The notes beneath the pieces are model-generated. The model searched no databases. It was not told the origin of the DNA and was given only the letters and a program-made list of their open reading frames with translations. 64,000 nucleotides of DNA, from assembly GCF_025154055.1 (NCBI RefSeq), contig NZ_JAOALK010000033.1:124001-188000 (forward strand), read 5' to 3'. The stretch comes from Aquibacillus koreensis (GTDB taxonomy: Bacteria > Bacillota > Bacilli > Bacillales > Amphibacillaceae). Shown in pieces: positions 45,387 to 53,728 of this stretch. Both the position numbers and the translations under genes were made by a program. Numbering within the stretch: the stretch's first letter is position 1; the number at the start of each line of letters is the position of its first letter.

Positions 45387-47060
45387 ATGACAACCATTAA
45401 AAATCGTGATTTAGCAGTTTTTGCCCTCGGTGGTTTAGATGAGATTGGTAAAAACATGTATGTTGTTGAATATAAAAAAGAAATTATTATCATTGATTCT
45501 GGTATAAAGTTCCCAGGGGATGAGTTATTTGGAATTGATTATGTAATCCCTAACTACACTTATTTAATTGAAAATAAGGAAAGAATAAAGGGTCTTTTCA
45601 TAACCCACGGGCATGAAGACCATATCGGGGGGATCCCGTTTTTATTAAAGGAAATCAACATCCCGATATATGCAGGAAAATTGGCACTTGAACTGATAAA
45701 AGAAAAATTGAAAGAACACGGACTCTTTGGGAAAGTGAAGCTTTATGAAATCGAAGAGAACAAAGTCGTCCCTTTTAAAGAGGTAGCGATTGATTTTTTC
45801 AAGACGACACACAGTACACCAGATTCCTATGGGATTGTTGTGAAAACGCCCATTGGTAACATTGTACATACTGGAGATTTTAAATTTGATTTGACTCCGA
45901 TCGGAAATATGGCTAACTTATCTAAAATCGCTGATATCGGAAAAGAAGGCGTGCATTGCTTACTTTCGGATAGTACCAATAGTGAGATTCCAGGATTTTC
46001 TATGTCTGAAATGGAAATAAGTAAAAGCATCCATGAATTATTTAATCAGCTTACTGGAAGAATTATCTTTGCAACTTTTGCTTCGAATATGTACCGTTTT
46101 AAACAAGCGATTGATGTTGCGGTAATCAATAAAAGAAAAATAGTAGTTCTCGGTCGAAGCCTTGTGCGGGCAGTAAGAATTGGACAAGAGTTAGGCTATA
46201 TCAAAATCCCAGATGATACATTAATTAATCCATCAGAGATGAGAAATTATCCGGATGATAAAATCCTGATTATTTGTACTGGTAGTCAAGGTGAGCAATT
46301 TGCTGCTTTATCAAGAATGGCGGATAAAAGACATCCGCAAGTGTCTATCGGGAAAGATGATACAGTCATTTTCTCTTCTTCCCCAATCCCAGGTAATGCC
46401 ATTAGTATTAATCGGATTATTGATAAATTAAGCCGAAGTGGAGCTAGAGTGATCCATCATAAATTAAGGAAAATCCATACATCTGGCCATGGTGCCCAAG
46501 AAGAGTTAAAACTGATGTTAACATTGCTTAAACCAACATTTTTTGTTCCGATACATGGGGAATACCGTATGTTAAAAAAGCATGTTGATCTAGCGAACGA
46601 ATGTGGCGTACCATATGACCATTCTTTCATCCTAGACAATGGTCAAATCCTAGAAATGAATCAAGATCATGCCAAGGTTACTGGAAGTGTTCCTGCAAAT
46701 CCTGTCTATGTGGATGGGCAAGGAATTGGTGATATAGGAACAATTGTACTTAGGGACCGAAAAACACTTTCTGGTTCAGGGATATTACTAACGCTTATCA
46801 CGATCGATAAAACAACAAAAACGATCGTATCCGGACCCGAAGTGATCACAAGAGGATTTGTTTTTATGAGGGAATCTGGAGAGTTATTAAATAATATAAG
46901 TAATTTAGTTGATAAGACAGTCACTAGTTCCCTGCAGGCAGGAGATATGAAATGGTCGAGCCTAAAAAATAGTATTTCAGACGTAATTGGTCCTTATATT
47001 TATAAGGAAACAAAAAGAAAACCGATGATTCTTCCTATTATTATGGAGGTAAGGTCTTAG
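45387..47060 (+). CDS. ribonuclease J (J1-like paralogue)
   Basis: 557 residues, a metallo-beta-lactamase/beta-CASP RNase. The metal-binding HGHEDH lies in LFITHGHEDHIGGIP, with NIVHTGDFKFD and the C-terminal-half HTSGHGAQEELK. It begins AVFALGGLDEIGKNMYVVEY, very like RNase J1, which has 5' exonuclease and endonuclease activity in mRNA decay and 16S rRNA maturation. The usual neighbour of rnjA (rpoY/ykzG) is absent here, so this is more probably an additional paralogue than the main rnjA. Confidence 0.9.
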   Translation: MTTIKNRDLAVFALGGLDEIGKNMYVVEYKKEIIIIDSGIKFPGDELFGIDYVIPNYTYLIENKERIKGLFITHGHEDHIGGIPFLLKEINIPIYAGKLALELIKEKLKEHGLFGKVKLYEIEENKVVPFKEVAIDFFKTTHSTPDSYGIVVKTPIGNIVHTGDFKFDLTPIGNMANLSKIADIGKEGVHCLLSDSTNSEIPGFSMSEMEISKSIHELFNQLTGRIIFATFASNMYRFKQAIDVAVINKRKIVVLGRSLVRAVRIGQELGYIKIPDDTLINPSEMRNYPDDKILIICTGSQGEQFAALSRMADKRHPQVSIGKDDTVIFSSSPIPGNAISINRIIDKLSRSGARVIHHKLRKIHTSGHGAQEELKLMLTLLKPTFFVPIHGEYRMLKKHVDLANECGVPYDHSFILDNGQILEMNQDHAKVTGSVPANPVYVDGQGIGDIGTIVLRDRKTLSGSGILLTLITIDKTTKTIVSGPEVITRGFVFMRESGELLNNISNLVDKTVTSSLQAGDMKWSSLKNSISDVIGPYIYKETKRKPMILPIIMEVRS

Positions 47061-47069
47061 GATTAATAA

Positions 47070-47098
47070 CAAAAGGGACCAATGAAGGTCCCTTTTTA
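47070..47098 (+). terminator. terminator after RNase J
   Basis: AAAAGGGACC-AATGAA-GGTCCCTTTTT hairpin with T run. Confidence 0.9.
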
Positions 47099-47120
47099 CA
47101 TGCCTATATTTCAAACATCC

Positions 47121-48314
47121 TTATAACGTTATCAACTGCAGAACATACCCACCTACAACACCTAAAATAACAATCAACCAAGCAGGTACTTTCCAAATGT
47201 TCAACAATCCAAATAATAGGACAGCTAAAGCAAAGTCAGTAGTACTGAAAATAGAACTGCTAACCACTGGATCATAAAAGGCAGCTAATAAGATACCTAC
47301 AACACTCGCATTGACCCCCATTAGAACACCTTGAAAACTTGCTCGTTTACGTAATTCATTTAAAAACGGTAAAGCAGCAATGATGAGTAAAAATGAAGGT
47401 AGAAAAATGGCAATGGTTGCTATAATACCCCCAGTAACTCCCTCCATCATCGTTCCAAGGTAACTAGAAAACGTAAATAGTGGTCCAGGTACCGCTTGTG
47501 CCATCCCATAACCAGCCAAAAATTCATTTGCTGTCATTAAGCCTGTAGGTACCACTTCGCGTTCAATCATTGGTAATACAACATGTCCACCACCAAATAC
47601 GAGCGATCCAACTCTAAAAAAGATATCAAAGATATTAAGAAAAGGGTTGTCTGATACTCTATTTAAGATCGGCAATATAATAAGTGCACTGATTAAAATG
47701 CCTAAAGAAGTCACGCCAAGTTTTTTTGAGATATTAACAGAGAAAGGTTGAACCTTTGATTCGGCTTTATTCGTAAAAAATTTAAATCCTATTAAACCAG
47801 CTGCTACAATAATTAATATTTGCATCCACGCCGATGGGTACAATAACATGATACTAGCAGCCACAATCGCAATCGCTAGACGGGATTTGTCAGGTGTTAA
47901 TTTTTGCCCTAATCCTATTAATGCATGTAGGACAACAGCCGCGGCAACGATTTTCAAGCTGTGTATAAAACCAGCATCATCTAAAGAAAATGTTTGATAC
48001 ATAAAAGCAAACACGATTAACACAATAATGGATGGTACTGTGAATCCAAACCAGGAGATAAGCCCTCCAAGTAACCCTCCTCGTAACATACCAATCGATA
48101 TACCTACCTGACTACTAGCAGGACCTGGGAGGAATTGACACACAGCGATAATATCCGCATAGGTTCGATCATCTAACCATTTACGACGGTCAATATATTC
48201 ATCTTTAAAATAAGCTAGGTGCGCGACAGGTCCTCCAAACGAAGTTAATCCTAATTTTGTAGAAATGAACAATATTTCAATGAGTGTTTGCAATTTATTT
48301 TTTTGCTTCGACAT
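47121..48314 (-). CDS. chromate transporter, ChrA family
   Basis: 397 residues with two homologous CHR halves and about ten to twelve membrane segments. Family motifs FGGPVAHLAYFKDEYIDRRKWLDD, QFLPGPASSQVGI, and in the second half FGGGHVVLPMIEREVV and GYGMAQAVPGPLFTFSSYLG. It would export chromate. The PadR regulator gene ends 18 bp upstream, so the two form an operon likely induced by the PadR ligand. Confidence 0.93.
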   Translation of the reverse strand: MSKQKNKLQTLIEILFISTKLGLTSFGGPVAHLAYFKDEYIDRRKWLDDRTYADIIAVCQFLPGPASSQVGISIGMLRGGLLGGLISWFGFTVPSIIVLIVFAFMYQTFSLDDAGFIHSLKIVAAAVVLHALIGLGQKLTPDKSRLAIAIVAASIMLLYPSAWMQILIIVAAGLIGFKFFTNKAESKVQPFSVNISKKLGVTSLGILISALIILPILNRVSDNPFLNIFDIFFRVGSLVFGGGHVVLPMIEREVVPTGLMTANEFLAGYGMAQAVPGPLFTFSSYLGTMMEGVTGGIIATIAIFLPSFLLIIAALPFLNELRKRASFQGVLMGVNASVVGILLAAFYDPVVSSSIFSTTDFALAVLLFGLLNIWKVPAWLIVILGVVGGYVLQLITL

Positions 48315-48331
48315 AGGTGATCCCCTCCATA

Positions 48332-48637
48332 TTATTTTATTTCTTTAAACAATTCATAGGCTTTGGCTCTAGCTTCTTCCAATATCACTTCGCCCTTTTC
48401 CGTAGCTCTATAATATTTTCTTATCTTTCCATTAACATTCTTCTCACTTTTGATGAGTAGTCCATCTTTTTCCATGCCATGTAAAATTGGATAAAGCGTA
48501 CCAGCACTCATCTCATAGCCATGTTCATGTAACTCCTCAAGCATCCATGATCCATATATAGGTTCTTCTTTTGCATGGTGCAAAATGTGAATATGAATAA
48601 ATCCTAAAAATAGTTTACGCAAAACCTTATTATCCAA
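48332..48637 (-). CDS. PadR-family transcriptional regulator
   Basis: 101 residues from TTG 48637, with AAAGGAG seven bases upstream. A winged helix (PIYGSWMLEELHEHGYEMSAG, GTLYPILHGMEKDGLLIKSE) is followed by a short C-terminal helix. It probably represses itself and the chrA-like gene. Direct repeats of CGAATATCAATAT just upstream are the likely operator. Confidence 0.9.
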   Translation of the reverse strand: MDNKVLRKLFLGFIHIHILHHAKEEPIYGSWMLEELHEHGYEMSAGTLYPILHGMEKDGLLIKSEKNVNGKIRKYYRATEKGEVILEEARAKAYELFKEIK

Positions 48638-48655
48638 TCTACTACTCCTTTCAAA

Positions 48656-48686
48656 AACGAATATCAATATCGAATATCAATATCGG
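48656..48686 (-). promoter_or_regulatory. probable PadR operator
   Basis: CGAATATCAATAT is repeated twice in tandem, 13 bp apart, then CGG. It lies 20-50 bp before the padR start. PadR proteins bind ATAT-rich dyads of this kind; the assignment is by position and repetition. Confidence 0.6.
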
Positions 48687-48889
48687 TTTTCATTCTATCT
48701 TTTTTCTATCATTCCATGCAACATGAATTAAAATTCTTTACAATGATTTTACATTTGCACTTTTAATACAAAAGGGGGGCTACCATATCTTCAACAAGAC
48801 AAATTATTTTTTGAAGTGATTGCATTATGCTAGAATTAATTTTATCTAATCAGAGTCCACATTTAAGAATAGACTCACTGTACCCACCA

Positions 48890-48930
48890 ACAGTCGTAAC
48901 ATAATTTATCGTTTGTTACGGCTTTTTTTA
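48890..48930 (+). terminator. terminator in the leader of the SenB-like/selD operon
   Basis: GTCGTAAC / GTTACGGC stem with TTTTTTT after it, on the plus strand ~80 bp before the glycosyltransferase start. No plus-strand gene precedes it, so it belongs to a leader RNA or small RNA. Confidence 0.75.
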
Positions 48931-49007
48931 AACTTTTGAAGACTGTGTTATTTTTTAGATTTAAGAGAAACAATAAATGAAAGTAACGACTAAAGGATGA
49001 ATAAAGA

Positions 49008-50009
49008 ATGAAAATCGTTTTGGCTACTCCAAATTTTCATCAACCTCGCGGAAATACGATAACCGTTCAACGCATGGCAGATGGTTTAGAGAAAATTGGA
49101 GTACATACACAAATTATCTCTATTACAGAGGACAATGATATAACTACTTTACCGGAATCAGATCTAGTTCACGGTTTTCATGCATATCGTTTTTATACTT
49201 TTATGCAGGAATTAACAGTGAAACCAAAAGACTATATCGTCACGATTACTGGTACGGACCTAAATCACAACTTATATGATAAAGATACTCGTAAGGACGT
49301 GATTGCCTGTTTACAAGGTGCACGCGCTATTCATGTCTTCCATGAGGAAGCAAAGCAAATGATTAGTACAGAAGTCCCTGAAGTTACAGATAAACTTCAA
49401 GTACTAGCTCAAGGTGCGAGTACTTTTCCACCAATGGGCATCATTCAGCAAAAAGAACCGGGAACTTTTTTATTCGCACTGCCTGCCGGTGTAAGAAGGA
49501 TCAAAAACATACCTTTTGCGATCGATACGCTTCGTACGCTTTATGAACAGGATTCCTCTATCCGATTATGGTTAATAGGACCAATTTTAGAAGACGCGGA
49601 AGGTAACGATGTGAAGGCTTTAGTAGAGGAAAATAAAGAATGGGTTACATATATCGGAAAGGTTCCTCACGAAGAAATGGGTGCTGTTTATCATCAAGCT
49701 GACTGTATTTTGAATACTTCTTTCTCAGAAGGGCAATCATCAGCAATCCTTGAAGCTATGGCAAATGAAGTTCCTGTTTTAGTTGCTAATAATGAAGGGA
49801 ATGCTAGTATTGTGCAACACGAAAAAACAGGATTCTTGTACGAAGATGCAAGCAAGTTTCTTGACTACGCGAAACAAATAATCAATGATATCAGTCTAAG
49901 GGAAGAATTAGTAGCAAACGCTAAACACTATATAGAAGAAAATCACTCGAGTGAGCACGAGGCTACATTCTTACTACAATTGTACGAAAGTGTATTAACG
50001 AGCAATTAG
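49008..50009 (+). CDS. GT4 glycosyltransferase, SenB-like (putative selenosugar synthase)
   Basis: 333 residues, GT-B fold. The N-terminal half has TPNFHQPRGNTITVQRMADG, DLVHGFHAYRFY and VTITGTDLNHNLYDKDTR, similar to the arrangement in SenB of selenoneine synthesis (RGN..T..R.A, HA.RS, TGTDLY.DL). The C-terminal half carries the GT4 EX7E motif in SEGQSSAILEAMANEVPVLV. It lies 65 bp before selD with no terminator between. SenB joins selenophosphate to a UDP-sugar to make a selenosugar; this role is inferred from similarity recalled from memory and from the neighbour, and a plain glycosyltransferase remains possible. Confidence 0.75.
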   Translation: MKIVLATPNFHQPRGNTITVQRMADGLEKIGVHTQIISITEDNDITTLPESDLVHGFHAYRFYTFMQELTVKPKDYIVTITGTDLNHNLYDKDTRKDVIACLQGARAIHVFHEEAKQMISTEVPEVTDKLQVLAQGASTFPPMGIIQQKEPGTFLFALPAGVRRIKNIPFAIDTLRTLYEQDSSIRLWLIGPILEDAEGNDVKALVEENKEWVTYIGKVPHEEMGAVYHQADCILNTSFSEGQSSAILEAMANEVPVLVANNEGNASIVQHEKTGFLYEDASKFLDYAKQIINDISLREELVANAKHYIEENHSSEHEATFLLQLYESVLTSN

Positions 50010-50074
50010 CTTTATTATACACTTCGATTTCTATCATATTGAAAAAGAATTTGTTAAACATAGGAGTGAGATAC

Positions 50075-51127
50075 ATGTCAAAAAAAGAAGAGATCATCAA
50101 ATTAACTTCTTTATCTACAAAAGGTGGTTGAGGATGCAAAATTGGTCCTGAAGACCTGTCGCAGGTGCTGCGACACTTACCCAAATCTGTTCCAGATCCA
50201 AATTTATTAGTCGGTTTAGATACCTCTGATGATGCAGGGGTGTATAAGATTACAGACGATATCGCATTAGTGCAAACGTTAGATTTTTTCACACCGATCG
50301 TGGATGACCCATATATGTTTGGCCAGATTGCTGCGGCTAATGCCTTAAGTGATGTCTATGCAATGGGCGGGAAACCAATTACGGTCATGAACATCGTGGG
50401 ATTCCCAATTAGTACATTAGACAAAAGTATTCTAGCAGATATCCTAGCTGGTTCTTCAGATAAAGTCAGAGAATCTGGTGCTGCTCTTGTTGGTGGACAT
50501 TCGATTGATGACCAGGAACCAAAGTTCGGATTATCTGTAACTGGGACAGTCCATCCAGATCGTATTCGAGCAAACGTTGGTGCCAAGCCTGGTGATAAAT
50601 TAATCTTAACAAAACCAATTGGTGTAGGTATTTTAACAACTGCAATCAAAAAAGACTTGCTTGATGAGGCTGCCTTAAATGAAGTGATGGAAGTAATGGC
50701 TACACTAAACAAAGATGCTGCAGAAGCGATGGAAGACTTTCATGTAAATGCATGTACAGATGTTACTGGATTTGGCCTGCTAGGTCATGTACGTGAAATT
50801 GCAGAAGGTAGTAATGTTGGGATCACCATCAACTATAACGATGTGCCACTACTCTCCAATACAAAAGAATTGGCTAATCAACAAGTAATTCCTGGTGGCA
50901 CAAAGAAAAACCACCAATGGTTAGCTAACTGTATTGCATATGGCGAACACATTTCCGAAGTGGACCAACTGATTCTTTGTGATGCCGTTACTTCTGGAGG
51001 ACTTCTCATTTCTGTTCCTGGAGATGAAGCGGAACAGTTACAAGAAAAATTACAAGCTAAAAGTGTACCTTCCGCCATTATCGGTACTGTAACAGAAGAT
51101 AATCCGTGTAAAATAAAGGTAATATAA
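50075..51127 (+). CDS. selD: selenide, water dikinase (selenophosphate synthetase), a selenoprotein
   Basis: 350 residues when UGA at codon 19 (50129-50131) is read as Sec. ATG 50075 has TAGGAGTGAG upstream. The N-terminus reads LTSLSTKGG-U-GCKIGPEDL, where other SelD proteins have Cys or Sec. After it come GLDTSDDAGVYK, FFTPIVDDPYMFGQIAAANALSDVYAMGG and HSIDDQEPKFGLSVTG. It makes selenophosphate from selenide and ATP. A hairpin GTCGC-AGGTGCT-GCGAC (50158-50174) lies 26 bases after the UGA as SECIS candidate. Without recoding, the frame would seem to begin ~90 bases later. Confidence 0.97.
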
Positions 51128-51151
51128 TAACTGAAATAAATGATCCTATAC

Positions 51152-51188
51152 GATAAAGAAGGACTCTCCTGCATAGGGTCCTTCTTTA
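51152..51188 (+). terminator. probable terminator after selD
   Basis: AAAGAAGGAC / GTCCTTCTTT 10-bp stem, followed by only ACCTTTAT, so it may be leaky toward the ABC transporter genes. Confidence 0.65.
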
Positions 51189-51250
51189 CCTTTATCAATC
51201 GGCTCAAAGAAAAATAGTAAATTAAAAAGTAAATCAAAGAGGTGAAAGCT

Positions 51251-52120
51251 ATGAAACAAAGAATGTTAGCTATACTATTAGTATTACTTACAGTTATTCT
51301 TACAGCTTGCGGGGAGGAAGAAACAGAGCCCTTTACAATTGGTGTAATTCCTGCACAAACAGAAGGCTCGATGGAAGGTGCAATGGATAAGCTTCAAACA
51401 ACTTTAACAGAAGCATTAGATCGAGAGGTTTCCGTAGAAGTGTATCCTGATTATAATGGGGTCGTTGAAGCGATGAATTATGACAACATAAACATGGCTT
51501 ATTTTGGACCACTAACATACGTTGTTGCACATGAAAAAAGTGGTGCAAAAGCAATTATTACCCAACTCATTGATGGAGAGCCTTTTTACTACTCCTATGT
51601 CATCACGCACACAGACAATCCATGGAATTCTATGGAGGACTTATTAGATAATTCAAGTGATGTTGACTTTGCGTTTGGTGATCCTAACTCTACTTCTGGG
51701 TCGTTAATTCCAAGTATAGAACTACAAGATCGTGGTGTTTATACGTCAGAGGATGAGCACGCTTTTAACTCTGTACGTTACACTGGCTCTCACGATGCGA
51801 CAGCACTTGCTGTACAAAATCAACAAGTCGATGCCGGCGCTATAGATAGTGCCATTTACAATCAATTAGTGGAAAGCGGCAAAATCGATGGAGACCAACT
51901 GAAAATAATCTGGGAGTCTGATCAATTATTCCAATATCCATGGGCAGTTCACAAAGATACGGATCAGGAAACGATTGAAAAACTTCAAGAAGCCTTCCTA
52001 GCTATTGAAGATGAAGAGATCTGGGACGCTTTTGGTGCAACTGGTTTTACTACAGCTACCGATGCTGACTATGAAAGTATAAAAGAAGCTGCGATTAGAC
52101 AAGGAATTATCGAAGAATAG
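51251..52120 (+). CDS. PhnD-like ABC transporter substrate-binding lipoprotein
   Basis: 289 residues from ATG 51251 (AGAGGTG upstream). The signal peptide ends in the lipobox ILTAC. The PhnD/PtxB family fold shows FTIGVIPAQTEGSMEGAMDKL, YFGPLTYVVAHEKSGA, FAFGDPNSTSGSLIPS and VDAGAIDSAIYNQL. This family binds phosphonates, phosphite or hypophosphite, and members beside selenium genes have been annotated as putative selenate binders. Position right after selD favours a selenium oxyanion here, by inference. It is the first gene of a D-E-C transporter operon. Confidence 0.88.
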   Translation: MKQRMLAILLVLLTVILTACGEEETEPFTIGVIPAQTEGSMEGAMDKLQTTLTEALDREVSVEVYPDYNGVVEAMNYDNINMAYFGPLTYVVAHEKSGAKAIITQLIDGEPFYYSYVITHTDNPWNSMEDLLDNSSDVDFAFGDPNSTSGSLIPSIELQDRGVYTSEDEHAFNSVRYTGSHDATALAVQNQQVDAGAIDSAIYNQLVESGKIDGDQLKIIWESDQLFQYPWAVHKDTDQETIEKLQEAFLAIEDEEIWDAFGATGFTTATDADYESIKEAAIRQGIIEE

Positions 52121-52132
52121 AGCTGATATAAC

Positions 52133-52888
52133 GTGTGGTTTAAACGTAAAAACATAGGTACTGTTATCGTACTAATCATTTTAATCTATATAAGCATGCG
52201 ATTAACAGAGTTTGATTTATCCAAGTTCAAAGATTTTCGGAACATGATCGATTTTCTATCACAGTGGTTTCCAATGGATTATTCAAAACTTCCAGATATG
52301 ATCGAGGATAGTTTTGAAACGCTTGCACTTGCTTTTCTAGGAAGTTTCCTAGGTTTACTAATTGCTTTACCAATTAGTTTCACAGCTGCTTGGAATACCG
52401 CGCCATCCAAATGGATTTATCATAGTTCTCGTTTTATCTTAAGCTTTATGCGATCGATACCTGAGATTGTACTTGGACTTATTTTCTTAACCGCACTAAG
52501 TTTAGGACCATTCCCTGCTGTCCTTGCAATTATGTTTCATAATATAGGCGTATTAGGAAAACTCATTTCAGAACTGATTGAATCCTCTGATCCAGGACCA
52601 CAAGAGGCAATGAAAGCTGTGGGAGCGAAGAAAGGGTTTGCTTATTTATTTAGCATCATCCCACAGATTTGGCCGAATGTGCTCTCTCACTATTTTTATC
52701 GGTTTGAGGTTGCCATTCGAACATCATTAATTCTTGGCTTTATCGGTGGTGGTGGAATCGGACAACGTTTGTTTAATGATTTTAAAACATTTCAATATTC
52801 ATCTGTATCGCTCGATGTACTGATCATTATGGTAATGGTAATTGCGGTTGATTTATTTGGTAGTCATGTTAGGAAAAGAATTATTTAA
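52133..52888 (+). CDS. PhnE-like ABC transporter permease
   Basis: 251 residues starting at GTG 52133, 13 bp after the binding-protein gene. About five to six transmembrane segments with the inner-membrane ABC (EAA) motif ELIESSDPGPQEAMKAVGAKKG and GFIGGGGIGQRLFNDF. It forms the membrane channel with the PhnD-like and PhnC-like partners. The start has only a weak ribosome site, so coupling to the upstream stop is likely. Confidence 0.9.
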   Translation: MWFKRKNIGTVIVLIILIYISMRLTEFDLSKFKDFRNMIDFLSQWFPMDYSKLPDMIEDSFETLALAFLGSFLGLLIALPISFTAAWNTAPSKWIYHSSRFILSFMRSIPEIVLGLIFLTALSLGPFPAVLAIMFHNIGVLGKLISELIESSDPGPQEAMKAVGAKKGFAYLFSIIPQIWPNVLSHYFYRFEVAIRTSLILGFIGGGGIGQRLFNDFKTFQYSSVSLDVLIIMVMVIAVDLFGSHVRKRII

Positions 52889-52921
52889 ATCACTGCCATA
52901 GAAGTTATTGGAGGAAATAAC

Positions 52922-53692
52922 ATGTTAGAAATAAAAGATTTGTCTGTTCGCTTTCAAGGAAATAAGGATGATGCATTATCGCACATCAATCTCTCATTTG
53001 AAAAAGGAGAGTTTGTTTGTATTCTTGGAAAAAGCGGTGCAGGCAAATCCACTTTCATTCGTTGTCTAAATGGACTTCAAAAGCCAACAACAGGTGAAGT
53101 TTACTGGAATAATCACTCTCTCTTTGATATGAACGAGGAGCAACTTCGGAAGATCAGACGCGAAATGGGAATGATTTTTCAACATTTTAACCTAGTCCCT
53201 CGCCTAACCGTTATGCAAAATGTTTTAACTGGAACATTTGGTTATCGCTCTACGTTTAAAAATTTGCTTGGGTTATTTTCTGCTGAAGAAATCAACCGTG
53301 CAAAAGAGACAATAGAAGATGTTGGACTAACGGATCAGATCAACAGAAAAGTAGAGTTATTAAGTGGCGGGCAAAAACAGCGTGTTGGAATTGCAAGAGC
53401 ATTGTTACAACAACCAAAGGTATTTCTTGGAGATGAGCCAGTATCCAGTCTCGATCCTGGAACATCAAATCACATCTTTAATCTCATTCAAGACATACAC
53501 AATCAACATCAATTACTAACGATTATTAATGTACATGATGTACATTTAGCCAAGCGTTACGCTACACGCCTGATTGCTTTAAAAGATGGTAAAATGATCT
53601 TTGACGGTAGACCGGAAGAATTTGATGAAGAGAAATTTCATGTCACATATCATGCTGCTTCTAATCAATTAGATGAATTGCCTGTTCACTAA
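52922..53692 (+). CDS. PhnC-like ABC transporter ATP-binding protein
   Basis: 256 residues. Walker A GKSGAGKS near 37-44, a PhnC-typical IFQHFNLVPRLTVMQNVLTGTFG, signature LLSGGQKQRVGIARAL, Walker B VFLGDEPVSSLDPG and the switch His in INVHDVHLAKRY. Ribosome site TTGGAGG. It completes the PhnD-E-C importer. No phosphonate-degradation genes follow, which argues against phosphonate catabolism as its role here. Confidence 0.92.
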   Translation: MLEIKDLSVRFQGNKDDALSHINLSFEKGEFVCILGKSGAGKSTFIRCLNGLQKPTTGEVYWNNHSLFDMNEEQLRKIRREMGMIFQHFNLVPRLTVMQNVLTGTFGYRSTFKNLLGLFSAEEINRAKETIEDVGLTDQINRKVELLSGGQKQRVGIARALLQQPKVFLGDEPVSSLDPGTSNHIFNLIQDIHNQHQLLTIINVHDVHLAKRYATRLIALKDGKMIFDGRPEEFDEEKFHVTYHAASNQLDELPVH

Positions 53693-53728
53693 TGCGTTAA
53701 TTTTTTGTACGGAGAAGGGATTGGTAAT

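Larger units (their letters stand above)
48638..49007. other. gap between padR and the SenB-like gene: operator, promoter and terminator
   Basis: Contains the PadR operator repeats, a possible weak promoter (TTTTGA 48808-48813 and TAGAAT 48831-48836, 17-bp spacer) and a terminator at 48892-48928, all before the glycosyltransferase start. The promoter-terminator pair could define an ~85-nt RNA or an attenuator. Confidence 0.5.

Noticed and set aside
50165-51127. selD as a shortened gene starting after the UGA
   Set aside because: The catalytic KGG-U-GCK segment and a good start with ribosome site lie upstream in the same frame, so the full gene begins at 50075.
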